DNA of 64,000 bases from Leifsonia shinshuensis (GTDB lineage: Bacteria; Actinomycetota; Actinomycetes; Actinomycetales; Microbacteriaceae): the NCBI RefSeq assembly GCF_022606355.1, contig NZ_JAHHZQ010000003.1, positions 310,001 to 374,000 of the forward strand, written 5' to 3'. Numbering within the stretch: the stretch's first letter is position 1; every line of letters begins with the position of its first letter. A program made the translations under genes and the position numbers. This document shows positions 41,418-49,207 of the stretch, piece after piece. Below the pieces are notes generated by a model that ran no database searches, had not been told where the DNA came from, and was given only the letters and a program-made list of their open reading frames with translations.

Positions 41418-43280
41418 TTACTTCAGCGGGCCATAGAGCGCGGCGGTCGCACGGGCATGGGTGGCCTGCTCGAAGGAGTAGGCGAGCCCGATGATGCCGC
41501 TCTCGTCGTAGTCGCGCCCGAGGAACTCGAGGTTGACGTTCGCGCCGGTGACCGTGGCGTCCGCGGCGGTCGCCTGACCCATCGGCACCGTGATCGCCGG
41601 CAGGCCCGTGTTGGGGCTGAGGCGCATGTTCGTGCTGATGGTGTTGTACGGCGAGCCGCTCGGATAGACGAGGGCGTCCAGCGTGTTGTCGTTCAGCAGC
41701 TGGGTGACGGTGGCGTTGCCCAGCGCGATCGCCGCGGTGTGCGTGCCGCTGGGACCTGCCCAGGCCTGGTACTGGCTCTCGGTCACGCTGTTCCTCGAGT
41801 TGTACGTGGCGTTCCGGGAGGTGACGTTCCTGCCGGAGGCCACGATGTCGGCGATCGAGCGGTTCGTGACGGACGGGTCGAGGTGGTTCTGGATGTACAC
41901 GTTCAGGTCGTGCTTGAACTCGTTCGTGCTTCCGCTGCCCTCGTTCAGCGTCGCCGTGAAGGCCGAGGGCACCGCGGTGATCTCGACGACGGTCGCGCCC
42001 TGCGCGGCGAATGTCGCCTTGGCGTCGGCCCATAGCCGCGTGACCGTGGCGTTGCTGCCGAGCATCGACGTGACGATGCCGATCCGCTTGCCCTTCAGCG
42101 CGGAGGGGTCGAGCGCCGCCGTGTAGGAGTTCGGCACCCGGCCGGTCTGCTCAGCGGTGATCGGGTCGGCCGCATCCACCCCGGTGACCGCGTCGAGCGC
42201 GATGGCCGCGTCGGTGACGCTGCGCGCGATCGGGCCGCCGGTGTCCTGGCTGAGCGCGAGCGGGATGATGCCCTCCCGGCTGGCGAGCCCGACGGTCGGG
42301 CGGATGCCGACGAGCGAGTTGTACGTCGACGGAACGCGGATCGAGCCCCCGGTGTCGGTGCCGAACCCGATCCCTGCGAAGTTGGCCGCGATGGCCGCGC
42401 CGGTTCCACCGCTGGAGCCGCCGGCGGTCTTCGCGGTGTTGAGCGGGCTGGCGACGAAGAGCGTTTTGCCCGCGTCCTGGCCGGAGGAGAACTCCGACAC
42501 GAAGCCGTACGCGAACTCGTCGAGGCTGGCCTTGGCGAGGATGACGGCACCGGCCGCGCGCAGGCCTTTCACCATGGTCGCATCGTCGCTCGTCTGGTTG
42601 CCGTCCCAGCAGCCGCAGCCGCCGGTGGTCGGCATGTCGACGGTGTCGTAGTTGTCCTTGACTGCGATCGGGATGCCGAGCAGCGGGCTGGTCATGCCCT
42701 TCTGCGCACGCGTCGCGTCGGCCTGGGCCGCGATCGTCAGTGCCTGCGCGTTGGTGGCGATGATCGAGTTGAGCGCACGACCCCCTGCGCCGGTGTCGAC
42801 CAGCGTGCGGTCCAGCGCCGCGATGCGATCCAGGTACCCCTGTGTGATCTTCACCGACGTCGTCACGCCGGCGTTCATGGCGGCCTGCATCTCGAGCGCG
42901 GACGCCTCCACCAGCTCGAACGGGCCGTCATCGTAGATCATCCGCTGAGCGAGACCGGAGAGGTCCGCGACGGTGATCACGTCGTCCCCGTTCACGTCGG
43001 CCGCGGCGACCGCGGGCCAGCCCGGGGAGGCGCTCGTCTCGCCGAGGTGCGTGGCGAGCACCTCGAGGTCGGCCGTGGTCACCTGCTGGTCACCGGTGAG
43101 ATCGAGGGCGGTGTAGTACGGCGCGAGGAACGCACCGGCTACGGCCGCCGGGGCGGAGGCGACCGTCGGGGCGGCGGTCGCGGCGGGGGCGACGACGCCC
43201 GTGGCGACGAGCGCGGCGAGTGCGGCGACGGCACCGGTGGCGGTTGCGCCGGCACGACGGCGGGCGCTTCGGGTCTGCAT
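41418..43280 (-). CDS. Secreted amidase with N-terminal dockerin domain
   Basis: A 620-residue exported protein. Residues 1-37 form a signal peptide. Residues 60-115 carry two dockerin calcium loops, DLTGDQQVTTADLE and DVNGDDVITVADLS, with Asp at positions 1, 5 and 12 of each. Residues about 121-620 are an amidase-signature enzyme with Lys208 (AVKDN), cis-Ser289 (GGSSGG) and nucleophile Ser313 (GTDTGGSIR). The usual TTAGS segment is TTGGCGCWDG, adding two Cys. The ATG follows AGAAGGAG. The gene lies 35 bases after the LASTG-anchored cohesin gene, predicting that the dockerin docks the amidase to the cell surface. The amide substrate is unknown. Confidence 0.92.
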   Translation of the reverse strand: MQTRSARRRAGATATGAVAALAALVATGVVAPAATAAPTVASAPAAVAGAFLAPYYTALDLTGDQQVTTADLEVLATHLGETSASPGWPAVAAADVNGDDVITVADLSGLAQRMIYDDGPFELVEASALEMQAAMNAGVTTSVKITQGYLDRIAALDRTLVDTGAGGRALNSIIATNAQALTIAAQADATRAQKGMTSPLLGIPIAVKDNYDTVDMPTTGGCGCWDGNQTSDDATMVKGLRAAGAVILAKASLDEFAYGFVSEFSSGQDAGKTLFVASPLNTAKTAGGSSGGTGAAIAANFAGIGFGTDTGGSIRVPSTYNSLVGIRPTVGLASREGIIPLALSQDTGGPIARSVTDAAIALDAVTGVDAADPITAEQTGRVPNSYTAALDPSALKGKRIGIVTSMLGSNATVTRLWADAKATFAAQGATVVEITAVPSAFTATLNEGSGSTNEFKHDLNVYIQNHLDPSVTNRSIADIVASGRNVTSRNATYNSRNSVTESQYQAWAGPSGTHTAAIALGNATVTQLLNDNTLDALVYPSGSPYNTISTNMRLSPNTGLPAITVPMGQATAADATVTGANVNLEFLGRDYDESGIIGLAYSFEQATHARATAALYGPLK

Positions 43281-43315
43281 GGCTGCGGTGCTCCTTCTGA
43301 GGCGGCGGGTGGGGA

Positions 43316-44047
43316 TCATCGGGCGTCTCCCGTCCGGCGGCGGCGCACGACCACGAGCACGGCGGCGGCACCCACGACGAGGAGGGCGAGCGCGGCGAGC
43401 GCGAACGGCAACACATCCGATCCGGTCGACGCGAGGTCATCGGCCGAGGTGGCGGCGGTGGAGCCGGCTCCGTCCGCAGGATCGGTGCCGCCCGCCGGGT
43501 CCGTGCTCGCCGTGGGAGTGGGTGTCGGGGTGGTGACCACCGCCGGTTCGACCGTCACGGCCGGGCTGGAGGCGTCGTTCGTCGACGCCGTGACCGTCGA
43601 GGCGGCGTCCACCAGCGAGAGGGCGCTCAGCGAGAACGCCGTCGAGCCGGCGGCGACGGCCGAGAATCTCAGCGTGAAGGCGACGTCCCCGGAGAGCGCG
43701 GGAGAGGTGCCGAGCCGGGTGGAGGCCAGGTCGACGGTTCCTGTGCCGGTGTGGACGGAGTCGAACCCGCCTGCCGGAGCGACGGCGCTTCCGTCGACGT
43801 AGGCGGCGACGGCCGGGTCGAAGGCGACGACCGCCTCGAATCCGTAGACGTCCACCGCCCCGTGGAGGGTCACGGTCACATCGAACGTGTCGCCCTCGGT
43901 GACGGACGCGGGTGCGGAGACGGTGGCACTGGACTTCGCCGGGGCGGCGATGGCGGGCACGGCGGCGCTCAGCGCGAGGCCGAGGCCAGCGGCGGTCGCG
44001 CCGGCGACCGCGAGGAGGCGCACGAGTCGCCTGGGTTTCTGGTGCAT
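43316..44047 (-). CDS. Cohesin-domain surface protein with LASTG sorting signal
   Basis: A 243-residue protein. It has a signal peptide (1 to about 36) and a cohesin module (about 41-167) with SVTEGDTFDVTVTL, VYGFEAVVAFDPAV and SGDVAFTLRFSA. A Thr/Pro-Ala-rich linker (171-204), the sorting motif LASTG (205-209), a hydrophobic helix (212-233) and an RRRR tail follow. LAXTG is the motif used by class E sortases of high-GC actinobacteria. The ATG is preferred over an upstream GTG because AGGAAGG precedes it. Next in the operon is a dockerin-bearing amidase, so this is probably its wall-anchored receptor. Confidence 0.9.
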   Translation of the reverse strand: MHQKPRRLVRLLAVAGATAAGLGLALSAAVPAIAAPAKSSATVSAPASVTEGDTFDVTVTLHGAVDVYGFEAVVAFDPAVAAYVDGSAVAPAGGFDSVHTGTGTVDLASTRLGTSPALSGDVAFTLRFSAVAAGSTAFSLSALSLVDAASTVTASTNDASSPAVTVEPAVVTTPTPTPTASTDPAGGTDPADGAGSTAATSADDLASTGSDVLPFALAALALLVVGAAAVLVVVRRRRTGDAR

Positions 44048-44257
44048 TCGGGTGGGGCCTTCCTCGTTCGACACAGGGGGATGGCCGAGGCCCCGCTGTC
44101 AGCCGGAGATGCTGAGGACGCGGCTCCATCGACGAGAAGGACGTTACGGACCCGCTATTTCCGGCAGAGCGCGATCGTGTTTCTGAGTGATTACACAGAT
44201 TGGGACGGTCACCCTGGAGGACGGCTGGAAGCGCTCGTCCGCCTCGCTCCGCACTGG

Positions 44258-44283
44258 TAGCACCACTACCGGTAGTGGTACTA
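44258..44283. promoter_or_regulatory. MerR operator palindrome
   Basis: An 18-bp perfect palindrome ACCACTACC/GGTAGTGGT (44262-44279), extending to 26 bp with one mismatch (TAG...CTA), ends eight bases before the MerR GTG. The position fits autoregulation by the MerR protein. The stretch 44048-44257 holds no other recognised element apart from an AT-richer patch near 44150-44200 that could be the cohesin promoter. Confidence 0.75.
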
Positions 44284-44290
44284 TCAGCGC

Positions 44291-44917
44291 GTGCTCATCT
44301 CTGAACTCTCCGAGCGGACCGGTACGCCGGCCGCCACCATCAAGTACTACGTGCGCGAGAACCTGCTGCGGGCCGGCGAGCGGGTCGGCGGCAATCGCAC
44401 GGAGTACACCGACGAGCACGAGCGCCGGCTGAAGCTGATCCGGGCCATGCTGGAGGTCGGAAAGCTCTCCATCGCCGCGGTGCGCACCGTGCTCGATGCG
44501 CTCGACGAGCCGGACGCCCCGGTCATCCTCGCGTTCGACGCCGCCCAGCAGGCGGTCTCCCGGTCCGCTGTACCGGACGTGGCCCCGCCGAGCGCACCGG
44601 CTCTCGAGCGGGTGGATGCGCTCATCGCCCGCGCCGGCTGGCACGACTGCGACGACAACATCGGCCGCGGCATCGCCGCCCAGGTGATCGACGCGTTCGA
44701 CAACGCCGGCTTCCCGCTGCCCGACGACTACCTCGACAGCTACGCGGCCGCCGCGCGGCTGCAGGCCGAAGCCGACCTCGACACGGTCGGCATCCTCCCC
44801 GATCCCGCGCGCATGACCGAGCTGGTCGTGGTCGGCACGGTGCTCGGGGACACCCTCGCACTCGGTCTGCGCCGGATGGCGCAGGCCGTCGTCACGACCG
44901 AAAGAAGAACGCCATGA
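44291..44917 (+). CDS. MerR family transcriptional regulator
   Basis: A 208-residue MerR regulator. The winged HTH is LISELSERTGTPAATIKYYVRENLLRAGERVGGNRTEYTDEHERRL, and the long C-terminal effector part includes HDCDDNIGRGIAAQVIDAFDNAGFPLPDDYLDSYA. The start is a GTG directly after a strong palindrome. Its stop overlaps the start of the next membrane protein (ATGA), so it forms an operon with two membrane proteins, probably its regulated targets. Confidence 0.92.
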   Translation: MLISELSERTGTPAATIKYYVRENLLRAGERVGGNRTEYTDEHERRLKLIRAMLEVGKLSIAAVRTVLDALDEPDAPVILAFDAAQQAVSRSAVPDVAPPSAPALERVDALIARAGWHDCDDNIGRGIAAQVIDAFDNAGFPLPDDYLDSYAAAARLQAEADLDTVGILPDPARMTELVVVGTVLGDTLALGLRRMAQAVVTTERRTP

Positions 44918-45885
44918 AGTCCGTCTTCGCGTGGCACCGTCCGCTGATGACGGTCGCCACGCTGATGCTCGTGAGCACCGTCGTCTGTCTCGTCGGCCTC
45001 CTCGTCGATCCCCGGCAGGTCACCGGCCTTGACGTGTGGGCCAAGCCCCTCAAGTTCTCGATCTCGATCCTGCTCTACAGCGTGACCTGGGCGTGGCTCA
45101 TCGCCCACCTCCCGCGCTGGCGGCGCCCCGCGCACATCGCGGGGACCGTCATCGCCTTCGCGCTGATCGTGGAGCAGGCACTCATCCTCGGCGCCGCCGC
45201 CGCAGGGACCACCAGCCACTTCAACGTCTCGACGCCGCTCGCGACAGCGATCTGGGCGACGATGGCCGTCTCGATCACCGTGCTCTATGTCTGCACCTTC
45301 CTGACCACGATCGCGGCGTTCTTCCTGCGCCTGCCGACCGCGTCCACGACGCTCGCGGTGCGCGCGGGCGCGGTGATCGCGCTCGCGGGCATGGGGCTCG
45401 CATACCTGATGACCGGCCCCACGTCGCAGCAGCTCGACGACTTCCAGGGCATCGCCGGAGCACACACGGTCGGCCTCCCCGACGGCGGCCCCGGCCTCCC
45501 GCTGCTCGGTTGGAGCACCGTGGCGGGCGACCTGCGCATCCCGCACTTCGTCGGGATGCACGCCCTGCAACTGCTGCCCCTCTTCGCGATCCTGCTCGGC
45601 TGGGCGGGGCGACACTGGCGCCCGCTCGCCGACGACCGCGTGCGCCTGCGGCTCGTGATCGTCGCGACGGCGGTGTACGCCGGCACCGTCGCCCTCGTGA
45701 CGTTCCAGGCGCTCGCCGGCCAATCGATCGTCCGGCCGAGCGGGGTGTACCTCTGGGGCGGCTGGGCCCTGACACTCGGCGGCGTGATCGCTGGGGTGCT
45801 GGTGATCCTCACGGGGCGGAGGCCGCGACCGCACGAGCAGTCCGCCTCGCGCCGCGCGCCCGACCCGGTCGGAGCCGGCCGGTGA
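44914..45885 (+). CDS. Polytopic membrane protein of unknown function
   Basis: A 323-residue protein with about eight hydrophobic segments. Conserved-looking parts include GLDVWAKPLKFSISILLYS, STPLATAIWATMAVSITVLY, GWSTVAGDLRIPHFVGMHALQLLPLFAILLGW and QSIVRPSGVYLWGGWAL; the His and Arg residues around the RIPHFVGMHA helix are unusual for a pure membrane scaffold and may bind a cofactor. It overlaps MerR at its start and the DUF2834 gene at its end. No function is known to me. Confidence 0.85.
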   Translation: MKSVFAWHRPLMTVATLMLVSTVVCLVGLLVDPRQVTGLDVWAKPLKFSISILLYSVTWAWLIAHLPRWRRPAHIAGTVIAFALIVEQALILGAAAAGTTSHFNVSTPLATAIWATMAVSITVLYVCTFLTTIAAFFLRLPTASTTLAVRAGAVIALAGMGLAYLMTGPTSQQLDDFQGIAGAHTVGLPDGGPGLPLLGWSTVAGDLRIPHFVGMHALQLLPLFAILLGWAGRHWRPLADDRVRLRLVIVATAVYAGTVALVTFQALAGQSIVRPSGVYLWGGWALTLGGVIAGVLVILTGRRPRPHEQSASRRAPDPVGAGR

Positions 45886-46289
45886 CGGCCGCGTCGACAG
45901 GCCGACGGAGCGGCCACGGGAACGGAAGTTGGAACGGCCGCGCGACCACCTACCTCGTGCTCGCGATCCTCGGCCTGATCGGCACCTGGACCTGCAACAT
46001 CGTCGCCATCGCCACGCACCGCGACTATGTCGGCGACTGGATCGGCAGCGGCCCCGCCGTGCTGTCGCTCACGGTCGACGTGCTGGTCGCGGCGGTCGCC
46101 GCCGCCGTCTTCATGGCGATCGAGTCGCGGCGCATCGGCCTGCGCCGCGGCTGGATCTACATCGTGCTGATCCCGCTCGTCGCCCTGGCCTTCGCACTGC
46201 CGCTGTTCCTCGCAATGCGCGAGCGGTGCCTGGCGAGCCGCGAGGCCGCGCACGCCCCGGCAGGATCACCCCGTCGATCGGCGGGGTGA
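45882..46289 (+). CDS. DUF2834 family membrane protein
   Basis: A 135-residue protein with three hydrophobic segments: YLVLAILGLIGTWTCNIVAI, SLTVDVLVAAVAAAVFMAIES and IYIVLIPLVALAFALPLFLAMRE. This is the DUF2834 pattern. The GTG overlaps the previous stop (GTGA), giving translational coupling in the MerR operon. The stop codon lies inside the terminator hairpin at 46263-46292. Function unknown. Confidence 0.82.
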   Translation: MTAASTGRRSGHGNGSWNGRATTYLVLAILGLIGTWTCNIVAIATHRDYVGDWIGSGPAVLSLTVDVLVAAVAAAVFMAIESRRIGLRRGWIYIVLIPLVALAFALPLFLAMRERCLASREAAHAPAGSPRRSAG

Positions 46290-46292
46290 TCC
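46263..46292. terminator. Terminator hairpin overlapping the gene end
   Basis: GGATCACCCCG (46263-46273) pairs with CGGGGTGATCC (46282-46292) around an eight-base loop. The TGA of the DUF2834 gene is in the right arm, so the terminator overlaps the coding end. Confidence 0.75.
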
Positions 46293-46376
46293 GGCCGACC
46301 GGCCGTCTGCGGGCACCGGCGTCTGCCGGGTAGCGTTGGGAGGTCGGCGTGCGGTCGAGAGCGACAGGAGGTCCGC

Positions 46377-47054
46377 GTGATCCGGGTGGTCGTGATCGAC
46401 GATGAAGCACTGGTGCGTTCCGGTTTCAGTCTGATCCTGAACTCCGTGGACGACATCTCCGTCGTCGGCACTGGCACCGGAGGGGAGGCGCTCCAGGTCA
46501 TCCAGGCCGAGAAGCCCGACGTCCTCCTGCTCGACATCCGGATGCCCGATGTGGACGGCCTGGCGGTGCTCAACAGCATCCGGCGGATCAGCCCACGACC
46601 GGCGGTGGCGATGCTGACCACCTTCGACGCGGACGAATACATTCTCACCGCGTTCCGGCTCGGCGCCTCCGGCTTCGTCCTGAAGGACACCGAGCCGCGC
46701 CAGCTCGCCGACTTCGTGCGGGTGCTCGCCGGAGGCGGCGTGGTCCTCTCGCCCAAGGCCTCCCAGTCGCTGGTGCAGAACCACCCGGCGTTCGCGAGCG
46801 TGCTCGACGAGGAGGCGGCCCGCGTCGAACTGCTCACCGACCGCGAACGCGACGTGCTCGTCCTGGTCGCCGAAGGTCTCTCGAACACCGACATCGGGCA
46901 GCGGCTGTTCCTCGGCGCCGGCACAGTGAAGGACCACGTCAGCGCGATCCTGGCCAAGCTGGGCGTGAGCAGCCGCGTCCAGGCGGCGCTGGCCGCGCAG
47001 CGCTCCGGGCTCCTCGACCGGCAGGACCGAGCGGGAGGGTCGGCCGGATCGTGA
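46377..47054 (+). CDS. NarL/LuxR-type response regulator
   Basis: A 225-residue two-domain regulator. The receiver has acidic D8-D9, phospho-acceptor Asp53 (LLDIRMPD), Thr in MLTTFD and Lys in VLKD. The C-terminal LuxR HTH includes LTDRERDVLVLVAEGLSNTDIGQRLFLGAGTVKDHVSAILAKL. GTG start with AGGAGG upstream. The histidine kinase gene overlaps its stop by four bases (GTGA). Confidence 0.95.
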   Translation: MIRVVVIDDEALVRSGFSLILNSVDDISVVGTGTGGEALQVIQAEKPDVLLLDIRMPDVDGLAVLNSIRRISPRPAVAMLTTFDADEYILTAFRLGASGFVLKDTEPRQLADFVRVLAGGGVVLSPKASQSLVQNHPAFASVLDEEAARVELLTDRERDVLVLVAEGLSNTDIGQRLFLGAGTVKDHVSAILAKLGVSSRVQAALAAQRSGLLDRQDRAGGSAGS

Positions 47055-48172
47055 GCCGCATCGCAGCCCTGTGGCGGCGCCTCCCCGCCCCTGTCATCGA
47101 TGTGCTCGCGGTCCTGCTCGCCGGACTCGACGCGGTGCTGGCGGCCTGGGGCGACCGGCCGCTTCCCCCGATCGAGATCGCCGGCATCGTCCTGGCGTGC
47201 GGCGTGCTGCTGCTGCGGCGCCGGTTCCCCCTGATCGTGTTCCTGCTGACCATCCCGGCGACGCTGTCCGAAGGCCTCGTCGCCGCCCCGATGATCGCCC
47301 TCTTCACGCTGTCGCGGAGGACGCGCAACCGCTGGCTGCTGGTCGGCTGCGCCGCGCTCTTCGCCGTGGCGAGCGCGTTGCCGTGGCCGTTCGCCGGCGC
47401 GGAGAAGGTCGATCAGGTGGGGGTGTTCGTCTACTTCGTGTACCAGCTGGCGACCGCGGCGACGCCCGTCATCCTCGGCCAGCTGGTGGAGGCACGAGGC
47501 GACCTGGCCCGTCAGCTCGTCGAGATCCGGCGCTCCAAGGCGCACGAGCAGAGCCTCTACGCCGAGTCGCTCCTCGCCCGCGAGCGCGCGCAGCTGGCGA
47601 GGGAGATGCACGATGTCGTCTCGCACCAGGTCAGTCTCATCGCCGTGCAGGCGGCGGCCCTGCGCGTCACCGCCACGACGGAGGAGGGGCGCGCGGGCGC
47701 CGAGACGATCCGCGAGCTGAGCGTGACGACGCTGGACGAACTGCGCACGATGGTCGCCGTCCTGCGGATGGCGGGCTCGTCGAGCCCCGGACTCACGCCG
47801 CAGCCGACCATGGCCGACATCCAGACGCTCATCACGAACAGCGGCATGGAGGTCACCCTGACCGGCACGCTCTCCCCCGAGGTGCCCGCCCCCGTGCAGC
47901 GCGCCATCTACCGCACCGTGCAGGAAGCGCTCACCAACGCGCGCAAGCACGCTCCCGGCGCCCCGGTCACCGTCGCGCTGCACCAGGGCGGCGACGCGGT
48001 CGGCGCAGAGATCACGAACGGCCCGGCCGTTCACCGGCCGCTGGGGCTCCCCGGGTCGCGGGTCGGTCTGGTCGGCCTGCGGGAACGCAGCGAGCTGCTC
48101 GGCGGGGACTTCTCCGCCGGCCCCGAACCCGATGGCGGGTTCGCCGTTCAGGTGAGCTTCCCGGTGCGCTGA
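47051..48172 (+). CDS. NarL-type sensor histidine kinase
   Basis: A 373-residue kinase. The N-terminal half has about five hydrophobic segments and little extracellular sequence, suggesting intramembrane or envelope-stress sensing. His187 in REMHDVVSHQ is the phosphorylation site of the HisKA_3 family, followed by the N-box QEALTNARKHAP and a G-box VGLVGLRER. Cotranscribed with the upstream response regulator. Target genes are not evident; the divergent lipoprotein and lipid-modifying genes nearby are candidates. Confidence 0.93.
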   Translation: MSRIAALWRRLPAPVIDVLAVLLAGLDAVLAAWGDRPLPPIEIAGIVLACGVLLLRRRFPLIVFLLTIPATLSEGLVAAPMIALFTLSRRTRNRWLLVGCAALFAVASALPWPFAGAEKVDQVGVFVYFVYQLATAATPVILGQLVEARGDLARQLVEIRRSKAHEQSLYAESLLARERAQLAREMHDVVSHQVSLIAVQAAALRVTATTEEGRAGAETIRELSVTTLDELRTMVAVLRMAGSSSPGLTPQPTMADIQTLITNSGMEVTLTGTLSPEVPAPVQRAIYRTVQEALTNARKHAPGAPVTVALHQGGDAVGAEITNGPAVHRPLGLPGSRVGLVGLRERSELLGGDFSAGPEPDGGFAVQVSFPVR

Positions 48173-48210
48173 GCCCGCGCTGAGCCAGGCTGAGCCCGCT
48201 CGAGCCGGCC

Positions 48211-48726
48211 TCAGGTCTGCCGCAGCTCGAACCTCCAGACGACGTCGAGCGTCCCATGGTCGGGAAGCTCGAAGCGCGACCGCACCACGACCGCGCGGGT
48301 GGTCGGCCGGATCGGCACCTCGATCGAGAGGCTCCCCGCCCGCGGGGTCTGCCGGCAGTCCGGCCCGGTCAGGCAGTCGTACTGGTCGCCCCCGTCGGCC
48401 GGGCCCCCGTGCGCGTCCAGGCGCTCGAAGGTCCCGACGTAGAGCACGCGTGCCCGGAAGCCGCTGACCAGCCGCAGTCGCAACCGGTCACGGCTGGGCA
48501 CCGCGACGTGCTGCCGGCCCGCGTGCGCGTCCCGCATGCTCCTGCGGGTCGCGCCCTCCAGACGGTACCCGTACGCGTACGGGTCGAGCGCGTGGTACCG
48601 TACCGAGAGCGACGGGAGGACGAGCCCGTCGCCCACACCGTCCGTCCGGTCGGGCTGCGCCGGGCCGCAGCCCGTGAGGAGCACCAGCACGAGCGCGACG
48701 ACGAAGGCCCCGACCGTCCTCCTCAC
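48211..48726 (-). CDS. Small lipoprotein of unknown function
   Basis: A 171-residue protein starting VRRTVGAFVVALVLVLLTGC, a signal peptide with lipobox LTGC. The mature part is beta-rich with two further Cys (DCLTGPDC) and ends VVWRFELRQT. The GTG overlaps the stop of the upstream small gene (GTGA), so the two are cotranslated. It converges on the histidine kinase gene. No family is recognised. Confidence 0.7.
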   Translation of the reverse strand: MRRTVGAFVVALVLVLLTGCGPAQPDRTDGVGDGLVLPSLSVRYHALDPYAYGYRLEGATRRSMRDAHAGRQHVAVPSRDRLRLRLVSGFRARVLYVGTFERLDAHGGPADGGDQYDCLTGPDCRQTPRAGSLSIEVPIRPTTRAVVVRSRFELPDHGTLDVVWRFELRQT

Positions 48727-48980
48727 TTGCGGCCGAACCGCCCGACGAGCCCGCGGAAGGTCCCGTCCGAAGGGGCCGCTCCGGCCGCAGTGTCGGCGGT
48801 CGCACCTTCGCGCGGCTGCTGCCGGTCGATGACCGTCTGCACCAGGTAGTACAGCGCATCCGGTTGCGAGCCGATCAGGTGGCCGATCAGCTCGGCGGCC
48901 TGGAGGTCCTTCTGCACCGGCGACGCCAGGCGGATCGACTCCGCCAGGTCGGCGATGAGCGTGACGTCCCTGGTCTGCAT
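48723..48980 (-). CDS. Small protein with DUF2076-like motif
   Basis: An 85-residue protein. LIADLAESIRLASPVQKDLQAAELIGHLIGSQPDALYYLVQTVIDRQQ resembles the N-terminal helical part of DUF2076 proteins. The C-terminal tail is basic (RGLVGRFGRK). It overlaps the lipoprotein gene by four bases. The upstream 227-bp gap to the divergent MprF-like gene shows no recognisable element. Confidence 0.6.
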   Translation of the reverse strand: MQTRDVTLIADLAESIRLASPVQKDLQAAELIGHLIGSQPDALYYLVQTVIDRQQPREGATADTAAGAAPSDGTFRGLVGRFGRK

Positions 48981-49207
48981 GGTCTGGTCCTCCGAACGGA
49001 TCGACGGCGCCCCGGAGCGAACGCCTCCCTTCCATGGTCGAAGCCGTCCCCGACGGAACGCACCCGCCGACTGGTGGCCGCACACGGACGACCGGCGGGC
49101 CATCGCGAGCGGGGTCATCCCTGCGACGGATGCGGACCACCCGACCGGCGGGAGCAATCCGCTGCTCGGCCGATTCGCCGGCTCGGCCGGACTGCCAGCC
49201 TGAGAGG

